This document shows, piece by piece, positions 57,322 to 64,000 of a stretch of DNA of 64,000 nt (positions are counted from its first letter, which is position 1; the number at the start of each line of letters is the position of its first letter). Origin of the DNA: JAWKZG01 sp041396125 (GTDB taxonomy: Bacteria > Pseudomonadota > Gammaproteobacteria > Competibacterales > Competibacteraceae); NCBI GenBank assembly GCA_041396125.1, contig JAWKZG010000006.1, positions 186,001 to 250,000 on the forward strand, written 5' to 3'. The notes beneath the pieces are model-generated. The model searched no databases and was not told the origin of the DNA. It worked only from the letters and a program-made list of their open reading frames with translations. The position numbers were made by a program, and so were the translations under genes.

Positions 57322-58252
57322 ATGTCACCTTATAGTAACCGGAAGCGCCGTCTGCACTGGCTGGATTTCATCATCATTGCGCTGATGCTGGGTCTGGTCG
57401 GGTATGTGTATTATCGGGTGGACACGGTGCTGCACTATAATTGGGACTGGTCTTTCCTGCCGCAGTATCTGCTGCGCTGGGATGAACAGCAGCAACACTG
57501 GGTTGCCAATATTCTGCTGCAGGGTTTGCTGACCACTTTGCGGCTGGCGTTCTGGAGCATGTTGCTGGCTGCGTTTATCGGCACCCTGATGGGCGTCATG
57601 CGCACGGCTAAACGGCTGCTGCCGCGCCTGATTTCCCGCATTTACGTCGAACTGATTCGCAATATTCCGCCGCTGGTTTTCATTTTTATCTTTTATTTTT
57701 TCATCAGCGGCCAGCTTATGCCTTTGCTGGGCATCGAAGACTTTATCCGCAGTGCTTCACCGGACACCCTGAATATCCTCGGCTGGCTGTTTGGTCCGCC
57801 TGAGCTGCTGGAGAACGTGCTGTCCGGCATCATCTGTCTGGCGCTGTTCGAAGGCGCGTACGTCACTGAAATCGTGCGGGCGGGTATTCAGGCGATTCCG
57901 CACGGTCAGCGGGAGGCCGGTCTCAGTATCGGTTTGTCACGCTGGTCGGTGATGCGTTATGTCGCGCTGCCGCAAGCTATTCAGAAAGTCGTGCCGCCAC
58001 TGGCCAATCAGTTCATCACCCTGATCAAGGATTCTTCTATCGTGTCACTGATTTCAATTCAGGAACTCACTTTTCTGGGCACGGAGGTTTCTGTGTCCAC
58101 CGGCCGGGTATTCTGAGACCTGGATTGCCGTCGCCGGCCTGTATTTTATGATTTGCTACGCGCTGGCACTGTTGTTCGGTCGCCTGGAAAAACGTCTGGC
58201 AGTGAAGGGCGTCGATGAGCAGCGGCAAAACCCGTATCGCCTGCGATATTGA
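57322..58252 (+). CDS. Second polar amino-acid ABC permease, frame broken near the end
   Basis: A composite permease of about 309 codons. The core has YVELIRNIPPLVFIFIFYF and the EAA loop GQREAGLSIGLSRWSVMRYV. The frame stops early at 58116 (TGRVF). One base removed near 58114 continues as RVFETWIAVAGLYFMICYAL and LFGRLEKRLAVKG to 58252, which supplies the missing last helix. It overlaps the next gene's start at 58215. Both permeases share the long cytoplasmic start and probably form a heterodimer. Confidence 0.87.
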
Positions 58253-59338
58253 TTTCGAGCAACCTGGTCGCCAGACCGGCAGTCTGCGGTTGTCGCATTC
58301 CGACAATCTGCATGCCTACGGCCATATTCCAATTCCGATTGTACAACTGCAGGGGCCACTGACGATGACGTTGCCAGCCGCGGTAGTTTGCAGACCGGCA
58401 GTCGTCTGGGGGCCATGCAGATCGGCGCAACACACGGGCCGAGTGTCCTGATCTGTGCCGGCAATCACGGTGACGAATATGAAGGGCAGTTGCTGATTCG
58501 ACGCTTAATGCGCGAACTCAACCCCGCACACTTGCAGGGTCGTTTACTGCTGCTGCCGGCCCTGAACTATCCTGCCGTACTGGCGGGCAGCCGGGTATCA
58601 CCGCTGGATGATGGCAATATGAACCGCGCTTTTCCGGGCGATCCGGACGGTGCGCCAACGGCAGCTATTGCCCATTTTGTGGACAGCGTACTATTGCCGC
58701 GCTGCGATGTTGTCATCGATTTGCATGCCGGTGGCATCGCCTCTGAGTATGTCCCTTGTGTTTATTTGTATCACCGCGGCGATAGTGCACTCTGGACCCG
58801 CAAACTGGCGGCCAGTCGCGCGTTTGGCCTGCCGTATACGATTCTTGCCGGTGGCGAAGACCGTTCCCTGTCCGCTGCCGCTGAACGGCACGGTTGTCTG
58901 ATGCTGGCGACCGAGCTGGCCGGTGGCGGCTCGGTTCAGCGGCAGGCGCTGGAGCTGGCCTATCAGGGTGTGTTGCGGGTTTTGCAGCAATGCGGCCTGC
59001 TGAGCGAACTGCCGGCATCAGTCCCGGCCCCGGCCCCGACCCGGTTTTGCAAAACCCACGATTTCCGCTATTTCGTCACCAGTCCCCGCGACGGACTGTT
59101 CGAACCGGCCTGCGATCTGGGTGATACGGTCAGTGCCGGCCAGCTGGCAGGTTATGTTTATGCCCTGGACGATCCCGCCGTCGAGGCGCAGGCGCTGCAT
59201 TTTCAGCAGGACGGTATTGTGCTGTGCCGGCGGGTACCGGCGCGGGTGCGACGGGGTGATTATGTGTTCCATTTAGGTGCGGAAATCCCGCCCGCTGTAC
59301 TTGAAGTTGCACCTGATACAGCGTCGGTGCAGGTTTGA
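58215..59338 (+). CDS. AstE/DoeB-like zinc deacylase, frame broken once
   Basis: A composite gene of about 374 codons in the succinylglutamate desuccinylase/aspartoacylase (M14-like) family. The N-terminus is read from 58215 ([31 protein letters not shown]). A frame change near 58380-58410 leads to [20 protein letters not shown]. Zinc ligands are HGDEYEG (H, E) and DLHAGG (H), and [16 protein letters not shown] binds substrate. Resemblance to DoeB, which deacetylates N-acetyl-diaminobutyrate in ectoine breakdown, is clear in layout, but other N-acyl amino acids are possible. Its place inside the ABC operon suggests that it acts on the imported compound. Confidence 0.8.
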
Positions 59339-59375
59339 AACAGACTCTATATCAGGTTCCAGGAGTAGATACCGT

Positions 59376-60119
59376 ATGAGTGGCGAGGCCATGATTGAAC
59401 TGGAAAGCGTCAATAAATGGTTTGACGATTTTCAGGTGCTGAAAGATATTAATCTCAAGGTTCAGCGCGGCGAGCGTGTCGTGGTCTGCGGCCCGTCGGG
59501 CTCGGGCAAATCCACCATGATTCGCTGTATTAACCGGCTGGAAGAACACCAGCAGGGCCGCATTGTGGTGGATGGTGTCGAGTTGGACGACAACACCAAA
59601 AACATCACGACGGTGCGACGCGAAGTCGGCATGGTGTTTCAGCAGTTCAATCTGTTTCCGCATCTGACAGTGCTGGAAAACTGCACACTCGGGCCGGTTA
59701 AAGCGCGTGGTATGAGCAAATCCGATGCTCAGGAGCGCGCCATGCAGTACTTGACGCGGGTCAAAATCCCCGAACAGGCGCATAAATACCCCAATCAATT
59801 ATCCGGCGGCCAGCAGCAGCGGGTGGCTATTGCCCGTTCCCTGTGCATGGAACCGAAAGTTATGCTGTTTGACGAACCCACTTCGGCGCTGGACCCGGAA
59901 ATGATCAAGGAAGTGCTGGATTCAATGATCGATCTGGCCCAGTCCGGCATGACCATGATCTGCGTCACCCACGAAATGGGTTTTGCCCGTACCGTGGCGG
60001 ACAATATGGTCTTCATGGACGAAGGGCAGATCGTCGAAACTGGTAAACCGGCAGATTTTTTCGCCAACCCCGGCAATGAGCGAACCAAGCTGTTTCTGAG
60101 CCAGATTTTATCGCATTGA
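59376..60119 (+). CDS. Amino-acid ABC transporter ATP-binding protein
   Basis: A 247-residue GlnQ/HisP-type ATPase that powers the two permeases. Walker A is [18 protein letters not shown], the signature is [15 protein letters not shown], and Walker B is [15 protein letters not shown], followed by [17 protein letters not shown]. The ATG at 59376 is preceded by aggag. It closes the 55.4-60.1 kb operon. Confidence 0.95.
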   Translation: MSGEAMIELESVNKWFDDFQVLKDINLKVQRGERVVVCGPSGSGKSTMIRCINRLEEHQQGRIVVDGVELDDNTKNITTVRREVGMVFQQFNLFPHLTVLENCTLGPVKARGMSKSDAQERAMQYLTRVKIPEQAHKYPNQLSGGQQQRVAIARSLCMEPKVMLFDEPTSALDPEMIKEVLDSMIDLAQSGMTMICVTHEMGFARTVADNMVFMDEGQIVETGKPADFFANPGNERTKLFLSQILSH

Positions 60120-60166
60120 CTTTAGTTTTTTCCGGCACTTGCAATGGTAAGGTGCCGGATAGGTGT

Positions 60167-60277
60167 TTAACGCAGTCTAGCCGCGTAGTCTTGTAATCTC
60201 TGATATTGGTCGGGATTGAGCATTTTCAAATACGCCCGTTTACTGCGCAGCTGGGCTTGCGTTTCGGCGTCAAACTA
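60167..60277 (-). pseudogene. C-terminal gene remnant cut by the accessory islet
   Basis: The minus strand reads FDAETQAQLRSKRAYLKMLN then PDQYQRLQDYAARLR and stops at 60167. The codons look natural and chromosome-like, but an in-frame stop lies immediately upstream at about 60278. The DUF6161-like gene ends 14 bases further. I read this as the last 36 codons of a gene whose front was replaced when the islet came in. The family is not recognised. Confidence 0.4.
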
Positions 60278-60291
60278 ACACCTTTCAGCTG

Positions 60292-61569
60292 CTACCCTCT
60301 TGGTTTAATTCTATTTAAAATCAAATCAAACCAATTCGGTGGGGCGCCGTCATCATCACTGGCTCGGACAGCAGGACGGAACAGCGCTTGCAACATTAGA
60401 ATGCGGTCCTCGGGTTGCAGCTTGCCTTCGTCATGCTCTAAAAGTGATCTGAATGTTTGCAGCATCATAACCCGCTCTGATGCATCATCTGCTAGCGCTA
60501 AATTACTGAGAAAAATACGCACAACCAGTCGTAGAAACCAAACAACAAAGAAAAAAGGCACGATGAAAGTAACAAAGGTTGTGAGCCATGAATTGAGCGC
60601 TGCAGGTGCCTCGTTCATTAGCGCGTCAGATGGCGGTACAACATGCGAAGAATTAATATTCGATAGATTGTTACTTAGCCAGCAAATTGCTATCACACCA
60701 ACAACAGAAAACAAAACAGCCGCTGCTACAGCAACCCGCCTATGCCGAGCAGCCTTCGCTTTCCAGTAGGTAGCTGGTGCTTCGGTTGCTAACCCTTCCC
60801 GATGCCGGGTTTCGAAGTCTTTAATTCTTTGTTCAGTTTCTTGCTGGTACGCATCAAATCTTTCTTTCTGATCAGAATGAAGCAAATCTATAGCATCCCT
60901 AGTCTCCGTAATAGCCTTTACGGCTAAACGGTGCTTTTCTGCATGCTCGGAAAGTGTTGAATCCCATTTGTGCTTAAGCGCTTGCAGTGATGCTTCATGT
61001 GCTTCACTGAGCGCTGTTACGCCTTTATCAGCCCCTAAAGCCCGTAACTGCCAATGAATATGAGCATCCACGGCTGACCGTAAATCTAAATTATGGGTCT
61101 CACGGTTTTGAGCTTTTATCGGAAATTGTATCGCTGCAGCTAGCAGTGCAAGTTTCTGTTTTTCTGGGATTTTGGTTTCAGTGTTCTTAAATAATTCAAT
61201 GATGTATTGTCCTTTGGCCGAATCACTGTGAAGACAACGACCTTCGGTGTAATGTTGAAATCCTTCTTTTAATTGGCTAACACCTCGGATTTTTTGGTCT
61301 ACATCTTCATCGGGTTTGGCTTGCCTGTGTAGGTCACGAATACCTTGTACTGCGTTCGCTAGTAAATGCGGACCTTTTTTCTGCTGATCTTGCATTTGAT
61401 GGTAATAGCCCGCAGGTCTAAGCGGTTCAAGTAACTCGTCCCATATTTGCCGTTCTTTGGTAGCCCATTTGCTCAACTCAGCAAGGTTCTGGAACCTGAC
61501 TTTCCCTGGGTTATCACCTAGGTCGTACTCAAGTGGAGGGTCAAAGAGTATTTCTGCATCGCTTGACAT
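60292..61569 (-). CDS. Accessory membrane protein, DUF6161-like
   Basis: A 425-residue protein with codon use more AT-rich than its neighbours. Residues 1-180 are soluble. Residues 185-265 form a long charged helix (EAHEASLQALKHKWD, SDQKERFDAYQQETEQRIKD), likely coiled-coil. Two membrane helices follow (RRVAVAAAVLFSVVGVIAI near 280-300 and TTFVTFIVPFFFVVWFLRLV near 328-348). The C-terminal FRSLLEHDEGKLQPEDRILM and FRPAVRASDDDGAPPNWFDL match the pattern I associate with DUF6161, found in accessory and defence-type loci. Function unknown. It stands alone on its strand, next to a truncated gene. Confidence 0.65.
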   Translation of the reverse strand: MSSDAEILFDPPLEYDLGDNPGKVRFQNLAELSKWATKERQIWDELLEPLRPAGYYHQMQDQQKKGPHLLANAVQGIRDLHRQAKPDEDVDQKIRGVSQLKEGFQHYTEGRCLHSDSAKGQYIIELFKNTETKIPEKQKLALLAAAIQFPIKAQNRETHNLDLRSAVDAHIHWQLRALGADKGVTALSEAHEASLQALKHKWDSTLSEHAEKHRLAVKAITETRDAIDLLHSDQKERFDAYQQETEQRIKDFETRHREGLATEAPATYWKAKAARHRRVAVAAAVLFSVVGVIAICWLSNNLSNINSSHVVPPSDALMNEAPAALNSWLTTFVTFIVPFFFVVWFLRLVVRIFLSNLALADDASERVMMLQTFRSLLEHDEGKLQPEDRILMLQALFRPAVRASDDDGAPPNWFDLILNRIKPRG

Positions 61570-61770
61570 ATCATGACTCCCTGGAAAGCTCTATTTTTTA
61601 TATATAATTAGCTGTTTATAAAAATTTTTAGTGGAGTAAAAAATCATTGAAAAAAGATGATAACGTAGCTGGATTTTAGCTTGTAGTAATACGAGACATG
61701 CAGTGTTTACGCACTGTTGGATAGTTTAGCAATATCAGTTTTGCTGCCCAACAACAAACGGCGCAGTAGA

Positions 61771-61802
61771 GTAGCCCGGATAGAATGAAATGGCATCCGG
61801 GA
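61771..61802. repeat. REP-like element (gtagcccggat type)
   Basis: The sequence gtagcccggatagaatgaaa...catccggg pairs cccggat with atccggg. It is a close relative of the element at 16372-16403 (same agaatgaaatgg spacer). Confidence 0.65.
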
Positions 61803-61870
61803 TAAATTTACCCTCAACCCCTTATACATAACCCGGATAGGTTTGCGACATTTTTTTGTACCTTAAGTAT

Positions 61871-61903
61871 TCCTGGATTCCCGCCTGCGCGGGAATGACG
61901 GAC
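61871..61903. repeat. REP-like repeat (cgtcattcccgc type), copy 2
   Basis: The sequence cctggattcccgc-ctg-cgcgggaatgacgg is the reverse complement form of the copy at 1266-1294. Arms attcccgc and gcgggaat form the hairpin. Confidence 0.7.
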
Positions 61904-62038
61904 TGGGCATGGGCGTGATAGCTATAAACGATACAAATTAATACGTTTTTTATCTAATCAGATTGTTAGGGATGAGTTGTGCGAAATGCATGTCAGCATG
62001 ATGAAAGCGGTTTGGTCGCTATAAAAATCCAAAAAGGA

Positions 62039-62300
62039 TTATTCACAGACACTCTTGCGCTGGGAAACAGGAGCAACCAGCACGACCAGTTTGTCGTCTT
62101 CAATGTTGCACATCATGTGGTAATCCCGCACCTGATAACGCTACAAGACCGGCGAGATCACCAGGCAGTAGCTTGCCGAAACGGTGGAGATCTATCGGTG
62201 GCAATACGCTCGCGAAAGTAGCGCAGAATAGCGCTTTGGGCCTAGCGGTCGAGCCCGCGAAAGGCAGGTATATCCCGTCGCTGGGAGCTGGGACAAGTCC
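62039..62300 (-). pseudogene. RelE/ParE-type toxin remnant
   Basis: On the minus strand, pieces in several frames line up with a RelE/ParE toxin: AQSAILRYFRERIAT, then LHRFGKLLPGDLAGL, then QVRDYHMMCNIEDDKLVVLV and SQRKSVCE, with a stop at 62039. This is the usual order (helices, then GDLAGLWRYRVxDYRxxCxIEDDxLVVLV). At least two frame changes are needed. The antitoxin gene that should lie just upstream is absent; the 62318-62968 gene occupies its place. Probably a dead toxin-antitoxin locus; base errors are also possible. Confidence 0.6.
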
Positions 62301-62317
62301 TGCCGTCATGCCATTAT

Positions 62318-62968
62318 CTACGCGGCGTCAGAGAACATCTTTATGCCGGCCAGTGTGACATCGGTCAAGCTATTCAACCCGCTGGCAAGCCAGTATAAAA
62401 CGGGTCCCTGTCGTCCTCTCCCAGCCAGTTCTGCGGCTTTCGTAAACCGTGTTTGTGGCTGCAATAGATCACGAACCCATTGGTTATCCACAGTATTAAC
62501 AACGCTGGCAAGTGCTTGCGCCAAGTCTTTCAAACCGAGCGCGAATTCCTTCAGGACAGGCCGTTGCCGTCCACTACGAGCCAGGCGCAAGGCTTCATTG
62601 AAGTGTTGACGGGCATTTCCAGCGGTGTTGGCAGCGGCATTGCCAGTTGTGGATTTTGCAGCGACAGCATTGCTTAATCCGATCAGGCCATTGGCGAGGC
62701 TTTCCAAGCTGTTTCTTTCGTTTCCGCTACGGGCAAAGTAGATCGCTCTCATAAAGCTTGTTTCTGCCACCCTGTAGTTCGAGACAGGAGTACGGTCGAA
62801 AAGCTGAAGAATAACCGTGAACTGTTCTAATCCTTTGGCCAGATCCTTCAGGGTAGTACTCAATGACGCGGTTTCGGCAATACGCAGAACATTGTTCAGA
62901 GCCTTATTGTTTTGCTGGGCAGCAGCCATGATTTGCGCGCCATTGGGGTGGGAAAAATTCATTGACAT
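62318..62968 (-). CDS. Alanine-rich helical repeat protein of unknown function
   Basis: A 216-residue protein with a strong ribosome site (aaggag, 7 bases before the ATG at 62968). It contains four degenerate helical repeats ending in a 'L..LA.GL..L' pattern: LKDLAKGLEQF, LESLANGLIGLSNAV, LKEFALGLKDLAQAL and LYWLASGLNSLTDV. Repeats two to four are each preceded by a SGxxR or GRxR turn (ARSGNERNS, ARSGRQRPV, AGRGRQGPV). No signal peptide or membrane helix is seen. I recognise no family. It is in the accessory islet beside the toxin remnant. Confidence 0.6.
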   Translation of the reverse strand: MSMNFSHPNGAQIMAAAQQNNKALNNVLRIAETASLSTTLKDLAKGLEQFTVILQLFDRTPVSNYRVAETSFMRAIYFARSGNERNSLESLANGLIGLSNAVAAKSTTGNAAANTAGNARQHFNEALRLARSGRQRPVLKEFALGLKDLAQALASVVNTVDNQWVRDLLQPQTRFTKAAELAGRGRQGPVLYWLASGLNSLTDVTLAGIKMFSDAA

Positions 62969-63252
62969 CCTAGTCTCCTTAACTGATTCAATAGATCGCT
63001 GTGACATCAGAAAAAGCAGCAATCGCCAACTTTTCTACAGAGTGAAGCCGCCTTCTCTGATAGCGCTAAGATAGTGTATGGCCGTTATTAAACTGTCCTG
63101 CTGAGTGTTAAAATTGCGTGAATTCTGATTTCAGAGCTGCTTCCCCACAGTTCTCGGCGTATTGTCTTGGTGATGATGATACGGCAGGCATAACGCTATG
63201 CCGGCTGATAGCAACATAAACTGACAAGCCAGGCCTTTTAAGGAGATTGACG

Positions 63253-63819
63253 ATGTTCCTTCTTGTGACGGGTATTTTATTGTGGAGTGTGGTGCATTTA
63301 TTCAAGGCGATCGCGCCCGGCGCGCGGCAGAGCCTGATCACCCGTCTGGGTGAAGGCGTATACAAAGGCGTTTTTGCGCTGTTGATTCTGGCTTCACTGG
63401 CGCTGATTATTCTGGGCTGGCGTTCCAGCACGCCTGGACTGGTTTATCTCGCGCCTGCTGCGTTACGCCATGTGACCATGCTGCTGATGTTGCTTGCGAT
63501 TATTCTGTTCGTGGCGTCGGCTATTCCCTCGGACATCAAGCGTTGGCTGCGTCACCCGCAAATGCTCGCTGTGATCGTGTGGTCAATCGCGCACCTGTTG
63601 TCCAACGGCGAAGACCGCTCCCTGTTGCTGTTCGGCGGTCTCGGTCTGTGGGCGGTGCTGGAGATACTGTTCATCAATCGCCGCGACGGTGACTGGCTGC
63701 GGCCTGCGCCGACGGGCTGGATGCGGGCGTTAATCCCGTTAATTATCGGCGTTGTGGTGTACGTGCTGGTGGTTTATTTCCATGCCTATCTTGCCGGGGT
63801 GGCGCTGATCAGCGCATAA
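63253..63819 (+). CDS. NnrU-like membrane protein
   Basis: A 188-residue inner-membrane protein with about five or six hydrophobic segments. HLFKAIAPGARQSLITRLGE near the start and IKRWLRHPQMLAVIVWSIAH with LLSNGEDRSLLLFGGLGLWA are typical of the NnrU family. Members are linked in some denitrifiers to nitric oxide reductase regulation or heme/isoprenoid chemistry, but the biochemical role is not settled. The ATG at 63253 follows aggaga. Confidence 0.85.
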   Translation: MFLLVTGILLWSVVHLFKAIAPGARQSLITRLGEGVYKGVFALLILASLALIILGWRSSTPGLVYLAPAALRHVTMLLMLLAIILFVASAIPSDIKRWLRHPQMLAVIVWSIAHLLSNGEDRSLLLFGGLGLWAVLEILFINRRDGDWLRPAPTGWMRALIPLIIGVVVYVLVVYFHAYLAGVALISA

Positions 63820-63832
63820 GTGAGCTGCCTTG

Positions 63833-63858
63833 CCGGGCCTGTGCGACACCAGGCCCGG
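63833..63858. terminator. Hairpin between convergent genes
   Basis: Perfect 9-bp arms ccgggcctg and caggcccgg with an 8-base loop lie 13 bases after the NnrU-like stop and 32 bases after the end of the opposite gene. It probably works in both directions; no T-run is present. Confidence 0.55.
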
Positions 63859-63890
63859 ATTGGTGACTCACGCTGCAGACTTATACGCTG

Positions 63891-64000
63891 TGGCCGCGTT
63901 CGGTGCGGTCGGCATTGAGTTCATCCAGGTGCGCGCAGCAGTTGATCAGCAGCGCACGCCAGGGCGGGGCAGGCTCGACCTGGGTGATCGAGGTGTTGCC
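63891..64000 (-). CDS. 3' end of a probable histidine phosphatase family gene
   Basis: The last 36 codons, cut by the window edge, read GNTSITQVEP, then WRALLINCCAHLDEL, ending RTERGHSV. The 'NTSIT..E....W.LL..N..AHLDEL' pattern is that of phosphoglycerate-mutase-like histidine phosphatases at their C-terminus. The active-site RHG part lies outside the window, so the call rests on a short match. Confidence 0.45.

Larger units (their letters stand above)
61570..62038. other. Intergenic stretch with REP-like elements
   Basis: This 469-base gap holds no credible gene. It carries a gtagcccggat-type element at 61771-61802, a partial acccggatagg near 61830, and the inverted cgtcattcccgc-type hairpin at 61871-61903. 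The part next to the DUF6161-like start is AT-rich and probably contains its promoter. Confidence 0.6.

Noticed and set aside
61979..62221. 80-codon plus-strand frame
   Set aside because: The minus strand of the same stretch shows RelE/ParE toxin residues, so this frame is probably its shadow.

Overview
The window looks like a chromosomal stretch of a gammaproteobacterium. This rests on the fabA-fabB pair, glnS, a long single-chain purL, queG, the tsaE/nnr/amidase neighbourhood and REP-like hairpins of the 'cgtcattcccgc' kind. No rRNA, tRNA or CRISPR array was seen. Most genes are moderately GC-rich. Two short stretches (about 16.5-18.0 kb and 60.3-63.0 kb) are visibly more AT-rich or of accessory character and carry mobile-element or toxin remnants.

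Layout. 0.1-1.2 kb: a DnaJ/CbpA-type co-chaperone. 1.3-5.9 kb (minus): a polyamine-type ABC transporter (potD-A-B-C order of transcription), whose last permease has an unusual C-terminal extension. 6.3-8.6 kb: a small secreted protein, an SDR dehydrogenase and ilvE. 8.7-16.3 kb (plus): the most interesting region, an apparent RiPP/TOMM-like operon. It encodes a zinc-ribbon/nucleotide-cyclase/AAA/TPR regulator, a YcaO cyclodehydratase-family enzyme, a TfuA-like partner, a putative zinc metalloprotease, and a 184-residue protein ending in five tandem RSVM-xx hexapeptides that could be the modified substrate. 16.5-18.0 kb: an AT-rich islet with a membrane/GAF-like gene and an IS110-type transposase tail. 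18.0-21.6 kb (minus): GT2, nucleoside-phosphorylase-like, radical-SAM spore-photolyase-like and SDR genes. 21.7-27.3 kb: small proteins, an L,D-transpeptidase and fabA-fabB. 27.5-32.9 kb: ECF sigma factor, ferritin-like protein, cytochrome c, di-heme cytochrome, AhpD-like protein and a lone cytochrome oxidase subunit I. 32.9-47.6 kb: nitronate monooxygenase, 5-formyl-THF cyclo-ligase, purL, amidase, tsaE, nnr, queG, a TSUP transporter, ggt and glnS. 47.7-48.1 kb: a decayed P450. 48.4-53.9 kb: a bacteriophytochrome operon with hybrid kinase, response regulator and heme oxygenase. 54-55.2 kb (minus): an AhpD-like/HD-domain oxygenase-like pair. 55.4-60.1 kb: a polar amino-acid type ABC transporter with a DoeB/AstE-like deacylase inside the operon. 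60.2-63.0 kb: an accessory islet. 63.2-64 kb: an NnrU-like protein and the 3' end of a probable histidine phosphatase gene.

Several conserved genes (tfuA-like, the metalloprotease, L,D-transpeptidase, di-heme cytochrome, AhpD-like, cytochrome oxidase I, nitronate monooxygenase, 5-FCL, the second amino-acid permease, the deacylase) are broken by one or more single-base frame changes, most of them at or next to short homopolymers. Because the protein sequence continues perfectly in the next frame and many are core genes, I read these as probable sequence errors rather than true pseudogenes, and annotate the composite genes. The P450, the IS110 tail and probably the RelE-type toxin are more likely genuine remnants.
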